Part shown: piece by piece, positions 8,064-17,291 of the stretch | Position numbering within the stretch: position 1 is the first letter of the stretch | How the letters are laid out: each line of letters begins with the position of its first letter | Source: an uncultured Bacilli bacterium | GTDB lineage: Bacteria; Bacillota_I; Bacilli_A; RF39; UBA660 | DNA length: 44,622 nucleotides | Reading direction: 5' to 3' | Assembly: GCA_934167695.1 (NCBI GenBank) | Contig: CAKPLP010000011.1 | Coordinates: forward strand, 1-44,622 | Program-made: the position numbers and the translations under genes | The notes under the pieces: model-generated | The model's database searches: none | What the model was told of the DNA's origin: nothing | What the model saw: only the letters and a program-made list of their open reading frames with translations

Positions 8064-8953
8064 TAATCGTTTAGAGTTACTTTTTTACCAGATTCACAGT
8101 GTTTATAGAATTGTTGAACAGTCAGATTTTTCGGTGGTTTTTTATATTCATATAGTACAAGATTATTAATTAAAACTTTATTATTTAGTTCACTTTTTAT
8201 GAACTTTTTTTTAACGTCTACTAATAATTCTTTTTTATTACTGTACTCATGAATACCTTTATACTTTTCCCAAGCATGTTCAAACCAATAATATTTATTA
8301 TTTTTTTCATATGTTAAGAAGGTATGGGTTGGACAATTTTTTTCATCATAATATACTAAAAAATATGTTTTTATATTTATTTGATTATTCTTTAAATAGT
8401 ATCTTTCTAATTCTACTTGATCCCAACATGTGCCTACTTTGTTTTTTATTATTTCATTTGGTGTTTGTAATATATAATCATTTGCAAAAGATTCATTAAA
8501 ATTTTGATGAATTTTTTTATTTTTATCCATAAAACCATAACTTATATCATTCATAAGATTTAAAGCTTCTTCTTCAGTATAATAATTCCAAAAACTTAAG
8601 TTTCCCCTTGCATTTATTGGATTTTTAAACTTTTCTATTTTTTCTAGTTTAAACGCATACTTTCTTTCTGGTGATTTATTTCCATATACTAGGGAGTTTT
8701 CTTTTATTAATTCATTTTCAAATTCTTCTTCAACTTTAATACAATCTGTTATGTAGACACTTCCTATTATTTGTCCTTTTGGATAGGAAATATTTAATGA
8801 CTTAAATCTATCCATTAAATTTTTATCAGTGTTTTGACTAGCATGAATTAAAACTTTTCCTCTATAGGATGTTGCCCAACTTCTGAATTCGAATTTTTTG
8901 TATCCTTCAATTATTAAAGAAGCCCATGGTTGTTTTATACTTATTACTTTCAT
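8060..8953 (-). CDS. ASCH domain fused to a transglutaminase-like domain
   Basis: The 297-residue protein has an N-terminal ASCH domain (about 1-118: ISIKQPWASLIIEGYKKFEF, RGKVLIHAS), a PUA-like fold associated with RNA or nucleotide binding. The C-terminal part (about 130-297) has the papain/transglutaminase-like layout, with Cys in GTCWDQVELERYYL (about 176), His in PTHTFLTY (about 210) and a YYWFEHAW segment with an acidic residue. The fusion suggests a cysteine peptidase or transglutaminase-type activity directed by the ASCH module, but no substrate is apparent. It lies 16 nt downstream of rluD and probably belongs to the dnaE operon. Confidence 0.7.
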   Translation of the reverse strand: MKVISIKQPWASLIIEGYKKFEFRSWATSYRGKVLIHASQNTDKNLMDRFKSLNISYPKGQIIGSVYITDCIKVEEEFENELIKENSLVYGNKSPERKYAFKLEKIEKFKNPINARGNLSFWNYYTEEEALNLMNDISYGFMDKNKKIHQNFNESFANDYILQTPNEIIKNKVGTCWDQVELERYYLKNNQINIKTYFLVYYDEKNCPTHTFLTYEKNNKYYWFEHAWEKYKGIHEYSNKKELLVDVKKKFIKSELNNKVLINNLVLYEYKKPPKNLTVQQFYKHCESGKKVTLNDY

Positions 8954-8969
8954 TTCTTCATCCCACTTA

Positions 8970-9863
8970 CTAATTATTATTTTCTAAATTTTGTAAATAT
9001 TTTTCAAATTGTTCTGGTACTGGTTGTTCAAAATGTAAATGAACTCCTGTTATTGGATGAATAAAATCTATACTTTTAGAATGTAATAATTGACCAAAAC
9101 TAGTTGCTTTTTTCTTATTATATATTGGGTCATTTACAACAGGGTGATTAATATATGATAAGTGTACTCTTATTTGATGAGTTCTTCCAGTATCCAAGAT
9201 ACATTCAATAAGAGTATTATTTTTATATCTTTTTAGAACTTTAATATGGGTTATAGCATTTTTACTATTAATGTCTGTTACACACATTTTTTCTCTATAA
9301 TTTCTATCTCTTCCAATAGGGGCATCTATTGTTGCTGTTTCTGGACCAATTATCCCTTCTACTAGTGCAATATAGTGTCTTTGAACTTTTTTTTCTTTTA
9401 TCATATTTGATAGTTTTTCAAGAGCCTCATCAGTTTTTGCTACCATCATTAGGCCACTTGTATCTTTATCTAAACGATGAACTATCCCCGGTCTTAAATT
9501 TTTTGTTTTACCAAGATTTAGATAGTAAAGTAAAGCATTTACAAGAGTATGAGAATAATTTCCCGGAGCAGGATGTGTTACCATTCCACTTTCTTTATTA
9601 ATAATCATTAAATACTCATCTTCATAGACAATATCTAATGGTATATTTTCCGGTTCTATTGTTATTTCAAAATCCAAGTCATCATTTACTTGAATTAAAT
9701 CATTTTCTTTTACTTGATAACTTGTTGATGTTTTATTACCATTTACTAAAATTTTTTCTTGTTTAATAAGTTTTTGTATTTTACTTCTTGAAATTTCAAG
9801 ACTTTTTGCTAAATAGGAGTCTATTCTTTCTCCACTATTAACTTCTACTGTTATTTCTTTCAT
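8970..9863 (-). CDS. rluD: Large-subunit pseudouridine synthase RluD-type
   Basis: The protein is about 297 residues: an S4 RNA-binding domain (about 10-60, RIDSYLAKSLEISRSKIQKL), then the RluA/RluD catalytic domain with GIVHRLDKDTSGL, where the first Asp (about 132) is catalytic. It makes pseudouridine in 23S rRNA, and the exact site is uncertain. ATG 9863 was chosen because AAGGAG sits about 8 nt upstream; a GTG at 9872 would lie directly on that site. The gene overlaps the end of lspA, matching the common lspA-rluD pair in Bacillota. Confidence 0.92.
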   Translation of the reverse strand: MKEITVEVNSGERIDSYLAKSLEISRSKIQKLIKQEKILVNGNKTSTSYQVKENDLIQVNDDLDFEITIEPENIPLDIVYEDEYLMIINKESGMVTHPAPGNYSHTLVNALLYYLNLGKTKNLRPGIVHRLDKDTSGLMMVAKTDEALEKLSNMIKEKKVQRHYIALVEGIIGPETATIDAPIGRDRNYREKMCVTDINSKNAITHIKVLKRYKNNTLIECILDTGRTHQIRVHLSYINHPVVNDPIYNKKKATSFGQLLHSKSIDFIHPITGVHLHFEQPVPEQFEKYLQNLENNN

Positions 9864-10320
9864 TTTTTTCACTCCTTATTGTATCTACTATCAATATAAT
9901 TATTCCTATTACAATTACAGAATCAGCTATATTAAATATTGGAAAATAATAACCAAAAATATTAAATGATAAGAAATCTATTACATGATTTAGAAAAATT
10001 CTATCTATTAAATTTCCTATTATGCCACCTATAATTAATGAATAACTAATAATAGATAAATTTGACATATTTTCTTCTTTTTTTATATAACTTAATAATA
10101 CTACTAAAAAAACTAAACTAATAGATATTAAGAGTATTTGTTTATTTTCTAAAATAGACCAAGCTCCTCCTGTATTTGTTGTATATGTTATATAGAAAAA
10201 GTTTTTTATTACTGTTATTGTATCTAATAAATTTAAGTTTAATTTTATAAGTATTTTAGTTAGTTGATCTATTAATACTACTATTAATGATATAATAATT
10301 ATTTTTTTATTTTTAGTCAT
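9838..10320 (-). CDS. lspA: Lipoprotein signal peptidase (signal peptidase II) LspA
   Basis: The 160-residue protein has four membrane helices. It carries the LspA motifs VVLIDQLTK near the start, NTGGAWS, the catalytic Asp in GNLIDRIF, and the second catalytic Asp in FNIADSVIVIG. It removes lipoprotein signal peptides; its possible clients here include the substrate-binding lipoprotein at 40.8 kb. ATG 10320 was chosen because TGGAG lies 6 nt upstream. This ATG overlaps the dnaE stop by 8 nt and the 3' end overlaps rluD, so the three are coupled. Confidence 0.95.
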   Translation of the reverse strand: MTKNKKIIIISLIVVLIDQLTKILIKLNLNLLDTITVIKNFFYITYTTNTGGAWSILENKQILLISISLVFLVVLLSYIKKEENMSNLSIISYSLIIGGIIGNLIDRIFLNHVIDFLSFNIFGYYFPIFNIADSVIVIGIIILIVDTIRSEKNERNNSRS

Positions 10321-13249
10321 ATTTTTCTCCATTTAATACATCTATTTTATCCACGATTATTTGTAATTGATTTAGTCTTTTTTCTACTCTACCTTCTACT
10401 TTTACAATATTTGATTTTTCTATATAGTTATATATGTTATAAATTTTTGGAAATAATGTATACTCACATGTTGATAGTTCGTCGCTTCCTGTAAAGAAGG
10501 ACATATCGTCTCCTTTTTTTGTTTTAATAGTTTTTATATTTTCAATGAAAACTAAAGTAGTTATTTTTTTATTTAGATAGTTATTAATTTCATTTAGAGG
10601 TACTACTTCTTTATTTTCTTTTAAGTATTTTGTTGTTGGATGATGTGTTAAATAAAATCCAAATAAGTTTTTTTCTTCTTCTAAAATTATTTCTATTGGT
10701 AATTCTTCTTTTTTTATAATTTCTGGTTTCATTACAAGAGATGGATCTAAATCTTTTGTTAATTGTGCATAATTCATTAGATTATCTAAATTATCAATCA
10801 GTGTTTCTATATTATAGCCGAACTCTTTAAATACAGATGCATATATTAATGATTCAATATTTTTTTTCGTTACTCCATTAATTACTAGGCGACTAATACA
10901 ATCATATATATCTGTGAATATTTTATCTTCTCTTGCTTTGATTATTTGTTTTGATGTAACACTTCCAATAGAATTAATTATCGAAAATGGTAGATATATA
11001 GTTTTTTCTTTTACAATATATCTATCTGTACTTATATTTATCGATGGTTTTTCTATTTGAATGTTATTTGCTTTGGCTTCTAATATGTATTCATGCGTTT
11101 TGGAACTTGCTCCTATTACATTGCTTAACAAATTACTATAAAATATTTCTTTGTAGTATACTTTAAAATATGCTAATTTATATGCAATAAGTGAATATGC
11201 TACAGAATGAGATCTATTAAAACCATATCCTGCAAAGTTTAGAATTAAGTTAAATATCTTTTTTGAAGTTTCTAGATCATGGTGATTTTCTAAACTTTTT
11301 TGCAAGAATTTTTGTTCTTCATTTTTTAATAAATCAACTTTTTTCTTACTCATTGCCCTTCTTAAAATATCGGCCTCTCCTAATGAGTATCCAGCATAAA
11401 TACTCGCTACTTGCATAATTTGCTCTTGATAAATAAATATACCATAAGTATTTTTTAATACAGGTTCTAGACTTTCATCTAAATATGTTATTTCTTCTTG
11501 ATTATGTTTTCTTTTAATATATGAATCTATATTAATCGCTGGCCCAGGTCTAAATAAAGCAATGGCTGCAAAAATATCTTCAAAAGTATTTGGTTTTAAT
11601 CTCTTTAAAAAATTTCTCATTCCAGTTGACTCAAATTGAAAAATACCTGTTGTATCAGCCTTTTCAAAAATTTCTAAGACTTTTTTATCATCTAAAGGAA
11701 TGTCATTGAAATTAATCTTTTTTTGATATGATTTTTCTATATCTTTTATAATATTTGCAATGATACTTAAATTTTTTAGTCCTAAAAAATCCATTTTTAG
11801 TAATCCTAAATCTTCTAGATATTCCATTGAGTAACTTGTTAAGTACATATTGTCACTTATAGTTAGAGGGATAACTTCATCCAGTGGTACTTCACACATT
11901 ACAATTCCCGCAGCATGAGATGAAGTGTGTCTTGGAAAGCCTTCAAATTTAATAGCTATTTTAAATAAATTGGTTAGACTTGTATCACTATCAACTCTAG
12001 TTTTAAAATTTAAATTATTTTTATAAATATCTAATAATTTTTCTTTAGTCATTACTGGTATTAGTTTTGTTAAGCTATCTATTTTATATGTTGGAATATT
12101 TAAAACTCTTCCTACATCTCTTAATACTTGTTTGGCACTAAGTGTTCCAAAAGTGACGATTCCAGCAACATGCTTTTTCCCATATTTTTCCTTTACATAG
12201 TTAATTACTATTTCACGTTTATCATCTGGAAAATCGGTATCAATATCTGGCATTGTTTTTCTTTCTGGATTTAGAAACCTTTCAAATAATAAATCATATT
12301 TTAAGGGATCAATTTCTGTTATGCCAAGGGCGTATGCTACTAAACTTCCAGCGGCAGATCCTCTCCCCGGTCCTACTAGGATATCTGATTTTTTTGCAAA
12401 TTTAATGAAATCGTATACTACTAAAAAGTAATTACAAAAGCCCATATTGTTAATTATTTTTAATTCATAACTTAGGCGATTCTTATATTTGTCAGAAACT
12501 TCTCCTCCTATTCTCCTTTTTAATCCAGCCTTGGCTAATTCAAAAAGATATGTAGAGGGGTCCATATTATTATCAGGATGATATATTGGTAGTAGTAATT
12601 TACTTTTAGGAAATTCTAAATTACATTTATTAACTATTTTTTGAATATTTATTAAATCTTCTTTATTTGGAAAGTTTATATTTAATTCATGATTAGTTGT
12701 ATTATATACAATATCATTAGAAATTGTCTTACCATCTCGTATAAGATATAAATATGAAAGATACTTTTCATCTTCTTTATTTAGATATAAACATTCTCTA
12801 AAAAAAACTATGTTTGTAGTAATATTTTTAGCAAGATATTTTTCATCTTCACTTGAATATCCTAAATATATATCTGAATATATTTCTTTATATTTGTCAT
12901 AATTTTCTTTAGATAAAAAGTCTACAACACAAATTACATTTTTATTATATTTTTTTAAATCATCTATAACTATTTCTCTTTCATTTTGAATAGTAGAAAG
13001 TTTTATTAGAGACTTATAACCGTCATAGTCTTTAGCATACAATGCTATATTTTGAGAGGTAATTGAAAGTCCTATTATGGGCTTTATATTATTTTTTTGA
13101 CAATTTTTATAAAAATACATTACACCATACATATTTATGTCACATAGTGCTACTGCAGGATAATTATTTTTTATGGCATAAGCTATAATATCGTCTATTT
13201 TTAACATACTAGAAAGAAGTGAATAGTTACTTTTAACATTTAACATCAT
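10313..13249 (-). CDS. dnaE: DNA polymerase III alpha subunit DnaE
   Basis: This replicative polymerase has 978 residues and is shorter than E. coli DnaE (about 1160). The N-terminal PHP domain appears degenerate: MLNVKSNYSLLSS has lost the metal-binding His of the usual HxHS block. The polymerase core shows GPGRGSAAG (293-301) and the catalytic acidic block PDIDTDFPDD (334-343). A helix-hairpin-helix region and an OB fold (about 890-970) follow. The layout is DnaE, not PolC, because no exonuclease insert is present. In Bacillota DnaE often works beside PolC on the lagging strand; polC is not in this window. Confidence 0.94.
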   Translation of the reverse strand: MMLNVKSNYSLLSSMLKIDDIIAYAIKNNYPAVALCDINMYGVMYFYKNCQKNNIKPIIGLSITSQNIALYAKDYDGYKSLIKLSTIQNEREIVIDDLKKYNKNVICVVDFLSKENYDKYKEIYSDIYLGYSSEDEKYLAKNITTNIVFFRECLYLNKEDEKYLSYLYLIRDGKTISNDIVYNTTNHELNINFPNKEDLINIQKIVNKCNLEFPKSKLLLPIYHPDNNMDPSTYLFELAKAGLKRRIGGEVSDKYKNRLSYELKIINNMGFCNYFLVVYDFIKFAKKSDILVGPGRGSAAGSLVAYALGITEIDPLKYDLLFERFLNPERKTMPDIDTDFPDDKREIVINYVKEKYGKKHVAGIVTFGTLSAKQVLRDVGRVLNIPTYKIDSLTKLIPVMTKEKLLDIYKNNLNFKTRVDSDTSLTNLFKIAIKFEGFPRHTSSHAAGIVMCEVPLDEVIPLTISDNMYLTSYSMEYLEDLGLLKMDFLGLKNLSIIANIIKDIEKSYQKKINFNDIPLDDKKVLEIFEKADTTGIFQFESTGMRNFLKRLKPNTFEDIFAAIALFRPGPAINIDSYIKRKHNQEEITYLDESLEPVLKNTYGIFIYQEQIMQVASIYAGYSLGEADILRRAMSKKKVDLLKNEEQKFLQKSLENHHDLETSKKIFNLILNFAGYGFNRSHSVAYSLIAYKLAYFKVYYKEIFYSNLLSNVIGASSKTHEYILEAKANNIQIEKPSINISTDRYIVKEKTIYLPFSIINSIGSVTSKQIIKAREDKIFTDIYDCISRLVINGVTKKNIESLIYASVFKEFGYNIETLIDNLDNLMNYAQLTKDLDPSLVMKPEIIKKEELPIEIILEEEKNLFGFYLTHHPTTKYLKENKEVVPLNEINNYLNKKITTLVFIENIKTIKTKKGDDMSFFTGSDELSTCEYTLFPKIYNIYNYIEKSNIVKVEGRVEKRLNQLQIIVDKIDVLNGEKYD

Positions 13250-13294
13250 AAAAATCTCTCCTTTCTTACTACTATTATTCTACCATATTATTAT

Positions 13295-13325
13295 ATAAAA
13301 AAACTGATAAATTTTATTTATCAGT
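13295..13325 (-). terminator. Rho-independent terminator between 13330 gene and dnaE
   Basis: A 9-bp perfect stem (ACTGATAAA at 13303-13311 with TTTATCAGT at 13317-13325) and a 5-nt loop are followed by seven T on the minus strand. It separates the glycosyltransferase transcript from the dnaE operon. Confidence 0.8.
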
Positions 13326-13329
13326 AATA

Positions 13330-14157
13330 TTAATCTTCTACTTTTTCTATTGAATAAAAATAATATTTGGCATTATTTAGTCTAAATGTATATTTATACT
13401 TTGTAAGTTTTGTATAGTCTATACTTTTTTTAATTTGATCAAGACTTTCTGAAAAAACGCCTATTTTTTCTTGAGTATCCATATCCTTTTTTATTATTAT
13501 TTTACCTGTTGATTGATATACTCCCTCACTTACTAATTCTTTTTCATCTTCGGCATAACCTACTCTTGTAATTATTTCTATTCTGTCATTATATTTATAT
13601 GCTTCTTCTATTTTATCAAAGTATTCATAATTATCTGGTTTAGTTGTATCACAACTTGTATTTTTTATAATAGTATAATTATTTAGGGTGGCATTGTATT
13701 TTAGAGTTGAACATTGTGTTTGAAAGGTTCTATTATTATAAACTATATTATTTCCAACAATATTCTTATATTGCTTTTCCAAAATTGAGGCATCTACTGT
13801 CGTTGAATCTAATAATGTTAGTTTTGATAAGGCCATCTCTTTTATAAAAGCATCATCCATATATTTTACATATAAACTATCATAGCTATAAAAATAATAG
13901 TGTCTTAAAGCATTGTAACTTCTACCTAATTCAACATTTTTATATAACGTTGTTACTGTATTATCTGTTGTTTTTAATTTTGTTTTTTCTACTTGTTCTG
14001 GTATCTCATCTTTTTTACTTGGAGATGTATTTTTTGATGTTATTTTTATTATTCCTGTTGCAAATAAAATATAAATTAATACTACTATAACTGCTATTAT
14101 AATAATATTGTTCATGTAATGGTGTTCTCTTATTTTATTATCATTTGAATCATTCAT
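13330..14157 (-). CDS. Unidentified single-pass membrane protein with extracellular domain
   Basis: The 275-residue protein has a short cytosolic start, one anchor helix (about 17-38, NIIIIAVIVVLIYILFATGI), a Lys/Ser/Thr linker, then an extracellular body of mixed strands with two Cys (TQCSTLKYN and NTSCDTTK) that could form a disulfide. I do not recognise the family. It follows the glycosyltransferase gene by 11 nt, so an envelope role is likely. A GAGGTGAT site precedes the ATG. Confidence 0.55.
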   Translation of the reverse strand: MNDSNDNKIREHHYMNNIIIIAVIVVLIYILFATGIIKITSKNTSPSKKDEIPEQVEKTKLKTTDNTVTTLYKNVELGRSYNALRHYYFYSYDSLYVKYMDDAFIKEMALSKLTLLDSTTVDASILEKQYKNIVGNNIVYNNRTFQTQCSTLKYNATLNNYTIIKNTSCDTTKPDNYEYFDKIEEAYKYNDRIEIITRVGYAEDEKELVSEGVYQSTGKIIIKKDMDTQEKIGVFSESLDQIKKSIDYTKLTKYKYTFRLNNAKYYFYSIEKVED

Positions 14158-14168
14158 TTTATCACCTC

Positions 14169-15029
14169 TTATTTTTTAAATATACATCTAATATATAATA
14201 TTAATAATGATAATTTATTAGTTATATATAGTATAAATAATTGCAATTTATTAGCATTTAAATACTCTTTTACGTAATATCTTTGACTGTTTTTTAATAT
14301 TTTATACTTATTAACTTTAGTTTGGGCTTTATCTATCGTAACTGAGTGATTATGAATTATTTCTACTTCATTATCTATTGCTATTTGATATGATGTTTTT
14401 TCTACTTTTTTTGCTAATATATTTTCTTCATAATATAAGAATGTATTTTCATCAAAGTAATTTATTTCTTTTAATAGGTTACTGTTTACAATAAAGAAAC
14501 AACCTGATACTGCCCCTACTATTGATATTTTTTCATTATAGTGACTTGGATTATAACTTAAATATTTTTTCTTAAAATAGCGACTTATTAGTGGTAGGTT
14601 AAATAATATTTCTTTATTTGCATTAGGAAGCATCCATCCTCTATTTAAAGTACCATGTTCATTAATTACAGGCCCTATTACTCCTATATTAAATTTTCCA
14701 ATATCACTAGATAGCTTAATTAAATCTTTTTCACTTTTTATAATTATATCTGAGTTTGAAAAAATTATATTTATATTTTTAAACTTCTTTATCAAATATT
14801 TTGCGCCTAAATTTAGTCCTGAGGCATAACTTTTACTTTTATTATTTCTAATTATATTTATTTTATCTGTTTCTAATTTTTGTAATTTTTGATATGAATT
14901 ATCAGTTGAGTTATTGTCTACTATTACGATTTTGTTTAGACATGAATAGTCTTTAATGTTATCCAATAGTTGTTTTGTCGTATCATAATCATTATAATTT
15001 ACAATTACTATTGCTAGTTTATTCTTCAT
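14169..15029 (-). CDS. Family 2 glycosyltransferase
   Basis: The 286-residue GT-A fold protein has IVIVNYNDYDTTKQLL at the N-terminus, IVDNNSTDNS (nucleotide-sugar site), a DxD-like FSNSDII, and GAVSGCFFIVN followed by FDENTFLYYEE, all typical of rhamnosyl- or hexosyl-transferases that build cell-surface polysaccharide. A C-terminal hydrophobic stretch (LFILYITNKLSLLILYI) suggests membrane attachment. The donor and acceptor cannot be told from sequence. The start has a weak ribosome site. It has its own promoter just downstream of the LCP-gene terminator. Confidence 0.85.
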   Translation of the reverse strand: MKNKLAIVIVNYNDYDTTKQLLDNIKDYSCLNKIVIVDNNSTDNSYQKLQKLETDKINIIRNNKSKSYASGLNLGAKYLIKKFKNINIIFSNSDIIIKSEKDLIKLSSDIGKFNIGVIGPVINEHGTLNRGWMLPNANKEILFNLPLISRYFKKKYLSYNPSHYNEKISIVGAVSGCFFIVNSNLLKEINYFDENTFLYYEENILAKKVEKTSYQIAIDNEVEIIHNHSVTIDKAQTKVNKYKILKNSQRYYVKEYLNANKLQLFILYITNKLSLLILYIRCIFKK

Positions 15030-15079
15030 TGTATATCACACTTTCACATATATGTATTTATATTTTTTATCTTAATATA

Positions 15080-15108
15080 ATTATAATAAATTATTTTATT
15101 TATATCAA
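15080..15108 (-). promoter_or_regulatory. Promoter for the glycosyltransferase gene
   Basis: On the minus strand a -35 box TTGATA (15108-15103) and a -10 box TATAAT (15085-15080) are separated by 17 bp. It lies just past the LCP-gene terminator and about 50 nt before the glycosyltransferase start. Confidence 0.6.
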
Positions 15109-15111
15109 TAA

Positions 15112-15133
15112 AAAAGACGCGAATAATAGCGCC
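15112..15133 (-). terminator. Terminator after the LCP gene
   Basis: A short GC stem (GACGC at 15116-15120 with GCGCC at 15129-15133, one G-T pair) is followed on the minus strand by six T. It lies directly after the stop codon of the LCP gene. Confidence 0.6.
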
Positions 15134-17275
15134 CTATTCTGACGGTGTTGATCCATCAGCTTCTTGATCTGGATTTTCTGTTTTTTCTTCAGTATAGTAA
15201 ATATTTATTGTTTTATTATTTTCTGCAATAATTAATGGAAGATTACTACTTTCAACAGTTGTTGTACATCCATTCATAATAACATCACTGATGTTTGCAA
15301 GAGTAATTTTTGTACCACTTGCTACTGTTGCTGTTGTAGTCTTTACATCATTACCACAATGATAATTAATTGTATAAGTTACTTTTTCGGTTTGTTGTGT
15401 TTCTTTATTGTCTTTCTTTGTAGTTGTCGTTTTATCTTCCGTTGTACTTGAACTTGATAGAGTTAATGTAACTGCTCCATTTAATTTATCAACACGTTTA
15501 TTAGCAGGAGCACTTTGACTAGTTACTGTTCCACTTGTTCCTGAGAAACTAACATTTATCCCATACTTACTTGCAAGAGATGTTGCAGCGGGCTTAGATA
15601 ATCCTATAAAATTAGGAACTAAGTCATAAGTGTAGTTTTTTTTGTATGGGCCATAACCTATTATTTCTTTTTCATATTCTTCATTTATAGAAAATGAGAA
15701 ATCTTTATATGTATCATGATCCAATAATTCTAAGTTTGTTTTCATGGCATTCATAACATCTTTTTTACTATCTTTATTTGGAATATAATCCCATAAAACC
15801 ATACGAATATTTTCATCATAAATCATTTGGCCTGTTCCTTGTAAATATAATCTTGTAATATTTACTATATTAGCATCATTCTTTGCTAAGTTATTATTCA
15901 TAATATCTTCTGCAATATTATAGAATGATAGTATTTGACTTGTAGTAAAATTAGTGTCCAAGTTATTTGAAATAGTATTTAAGATATTTAAAAATTGAGA
16001 AGCATTTTTTATTGTTTTCATTTTATTTAGAAGTGCTTGAATTACTAATTGTTGGTTTTGACCACGATCTAGGTCACCTGCAGCTAATTGCTTTCTATTT
16101 CTTGCTAAAACTAATGCTCCTTCACCATCTAAGTGTTGTTGTCCTGCTTTAATACATACTTCTTTACCACGTGATGAGTCATCTGTACATAAATCTTTAG
16201 GAACTTCTACATCAATACCTCCAATGGCATCTACTAAATGAACAAGTCCTTTGAAGTTTATTTTTGCATAATAGTCAATATTAATATCAAAGTAGTTTTC
16301 TATTGTCTGCATCATACAATCTGTTCCGTATGCTGCTGCATGAGTTATTTTATTTTCAGCTTTATTTGACCAACATGCTATTGGAACATAACTATCACGT
16401 GGAATACTTAACATTGTAGCATTTAAAGTTTTAGGATTAAATGTTATTAATATTAGAGAATCTCCATTTGCAACAGTATTTTTACTTAGACCTTCATCAG
16501 TTGAATCTACTCCCATTAAAAGTATTGTAAATGGTTCTGTTATTTTTTTGCCACTTGAAACTTTTTCTTTTTTATTTGTTGATATTTTAGCCATTTTTTT
16601 ACTTTTCTTTAGAATTACTTTTGTATCTTCTTCGATGGTTTCATATGTGGAAACACTATTGAACATAGATACATAATTGCTTGATATGAAAATAGCGTCA
16701 ATATCTCCAGCATATAAATCTGCAATCATTGAAGAATAGTTGTTATATTTTTTTAGGGTATTATAATCTTCAAGGTTATTTTCCTTTATTACTTCTTTTG
16801 GAATAATATATCCTTCTGGTGATGTTTTATCTTTTAATATTCCTATAGAATAATTTTTTAAATCTTTTACCTTATCGATTTTACTATCACTCATTACAAC
16901 AAGACTAGTTGAATATGTGACATAACTTTTGTTAAAGCTACCTAAAAATAGATAAGTATATGTTACTAAACCTGCAAAGGCTGCAGTTATGATGAAATAA
17001 ATTACTTGAAAAGCTATCAATCCTTTATTTTTTAATTTCTTAGTTGTCTTTTTGCTCCATCTCTTTTTGGTTTTTATTATTAATAATAAATCAATTATAA
17101 TTAGAATTATGATTGCTAAATAAATATATTTTTGAAAACTTTCAAGTGTTGTTAATAGATATAAGTCTACTATCGATACTGCACTAGTAATAAGCGATAG
17201 TATAGTTAAAATTAAAACAGCTATTCTTGACTTTGATTTATTTGTTTCATTTTCCTGATTTTTTTTCTTTCTCAT
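15134..17275 (-). CDS. LytR-CpsA-Psr (LCP) family glycopolymer transferase with SBP-like and PASTA domains
   Basis: The 713-residue protein starts with three membrane helices (about 17-42, 48-68, 87-111). An extracellular segment (about 118-225) looks like part of a solute-binding protein (SLVVMSDSKIDKVKDLKNYS, YAGDIDAIFIS). The LCP catalytic domain (about 248-425) has LLMGVDS, LSIPRDSY, GIDVEVP and LARNRKQ. A PASTA-like domain (about 552-608, VPNFIGLSKPAATSLASKYG) and an acidic Thr-rich tail follow. LCP enzymes transfer teichoic acids or other polymers to peptidoglycan, and the PASTA module would bind the wall. It is co-transcribed with the LTA-synthase-like gene. An AGGAGG site precedes the ATG. 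Confidence 0.88.
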   Translation of the reverse strand: MRKKKNQENETNKSKSRIAVLILTILSLITSAVSIVDLYLLTTLESFQKYIYLAIIILIIIDLLLIIKTKKRWSKKTTKKLKNKGLIAFQVIYFIITAAFAGLVTYTYLFLGSFNKSYVTYSTSLVVMSDSKIDKVKDLKNYSIGILKDKTSPEGYIIPKEVIKENNLEDYNTLKKYNNYSSMIADLYAGDIDAIFISSNYVSMFNSVSTYETIEEDTKVILKKSKKMAKISTNKKEKVSSGKKITEPFTILLMGVDSTDEGLSKNTVANGDSLILITFNPKTLNATMLSIPRDSYVPIACWSNKAENKITHAAAYGTDCMMQTIENYFDINIDYYAKINFKGLVHLVDAIGGIDVEVPKDLCTDDSSRGKEVCIKAGQQHLDGEGALVLARNRKQLAAGDLDRGQNQQLVIQALLNKMKTIKNASQFLNILNTISNNLDTNFTTSQILSFYNIAEDIMNNNLAKNDANIVNITRLYLQGTGQMIYDENIRMVLWDYIPNKDSKKDVMNAMKTNLELLDHDTYKDFSFSINEEYEKEIIGYGPYKKNYTYDLVPNFIGLSKPAATSLASKYGINVSFSGTSGTVTSQSAPANKRVDKLNGAVTLTLSSSSTTEDKTTTTKKDNKETQQTEKVTYTINYHCGNDVKTTTATVASGTKITLANISDVIMNGCTTTVESSNLPLIIAENNKTINIYYTEEKTENPDQEADGSTPSE

Positions 17276-17291
17276 TGTAAAAATCCTCCTG

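Noticed and set aside
9329..9601. Plus-strand ORFs of 60-130 codons inside rluD, gatA, gatB, ligA, the nucleotidyltransferase and the 30210 gene
   Set aside because: They lie wholly within well-supported minus-strand genes, show skewed hydrophobic composition from AT-rich antisense reading, and have no consistent ribosome sites.
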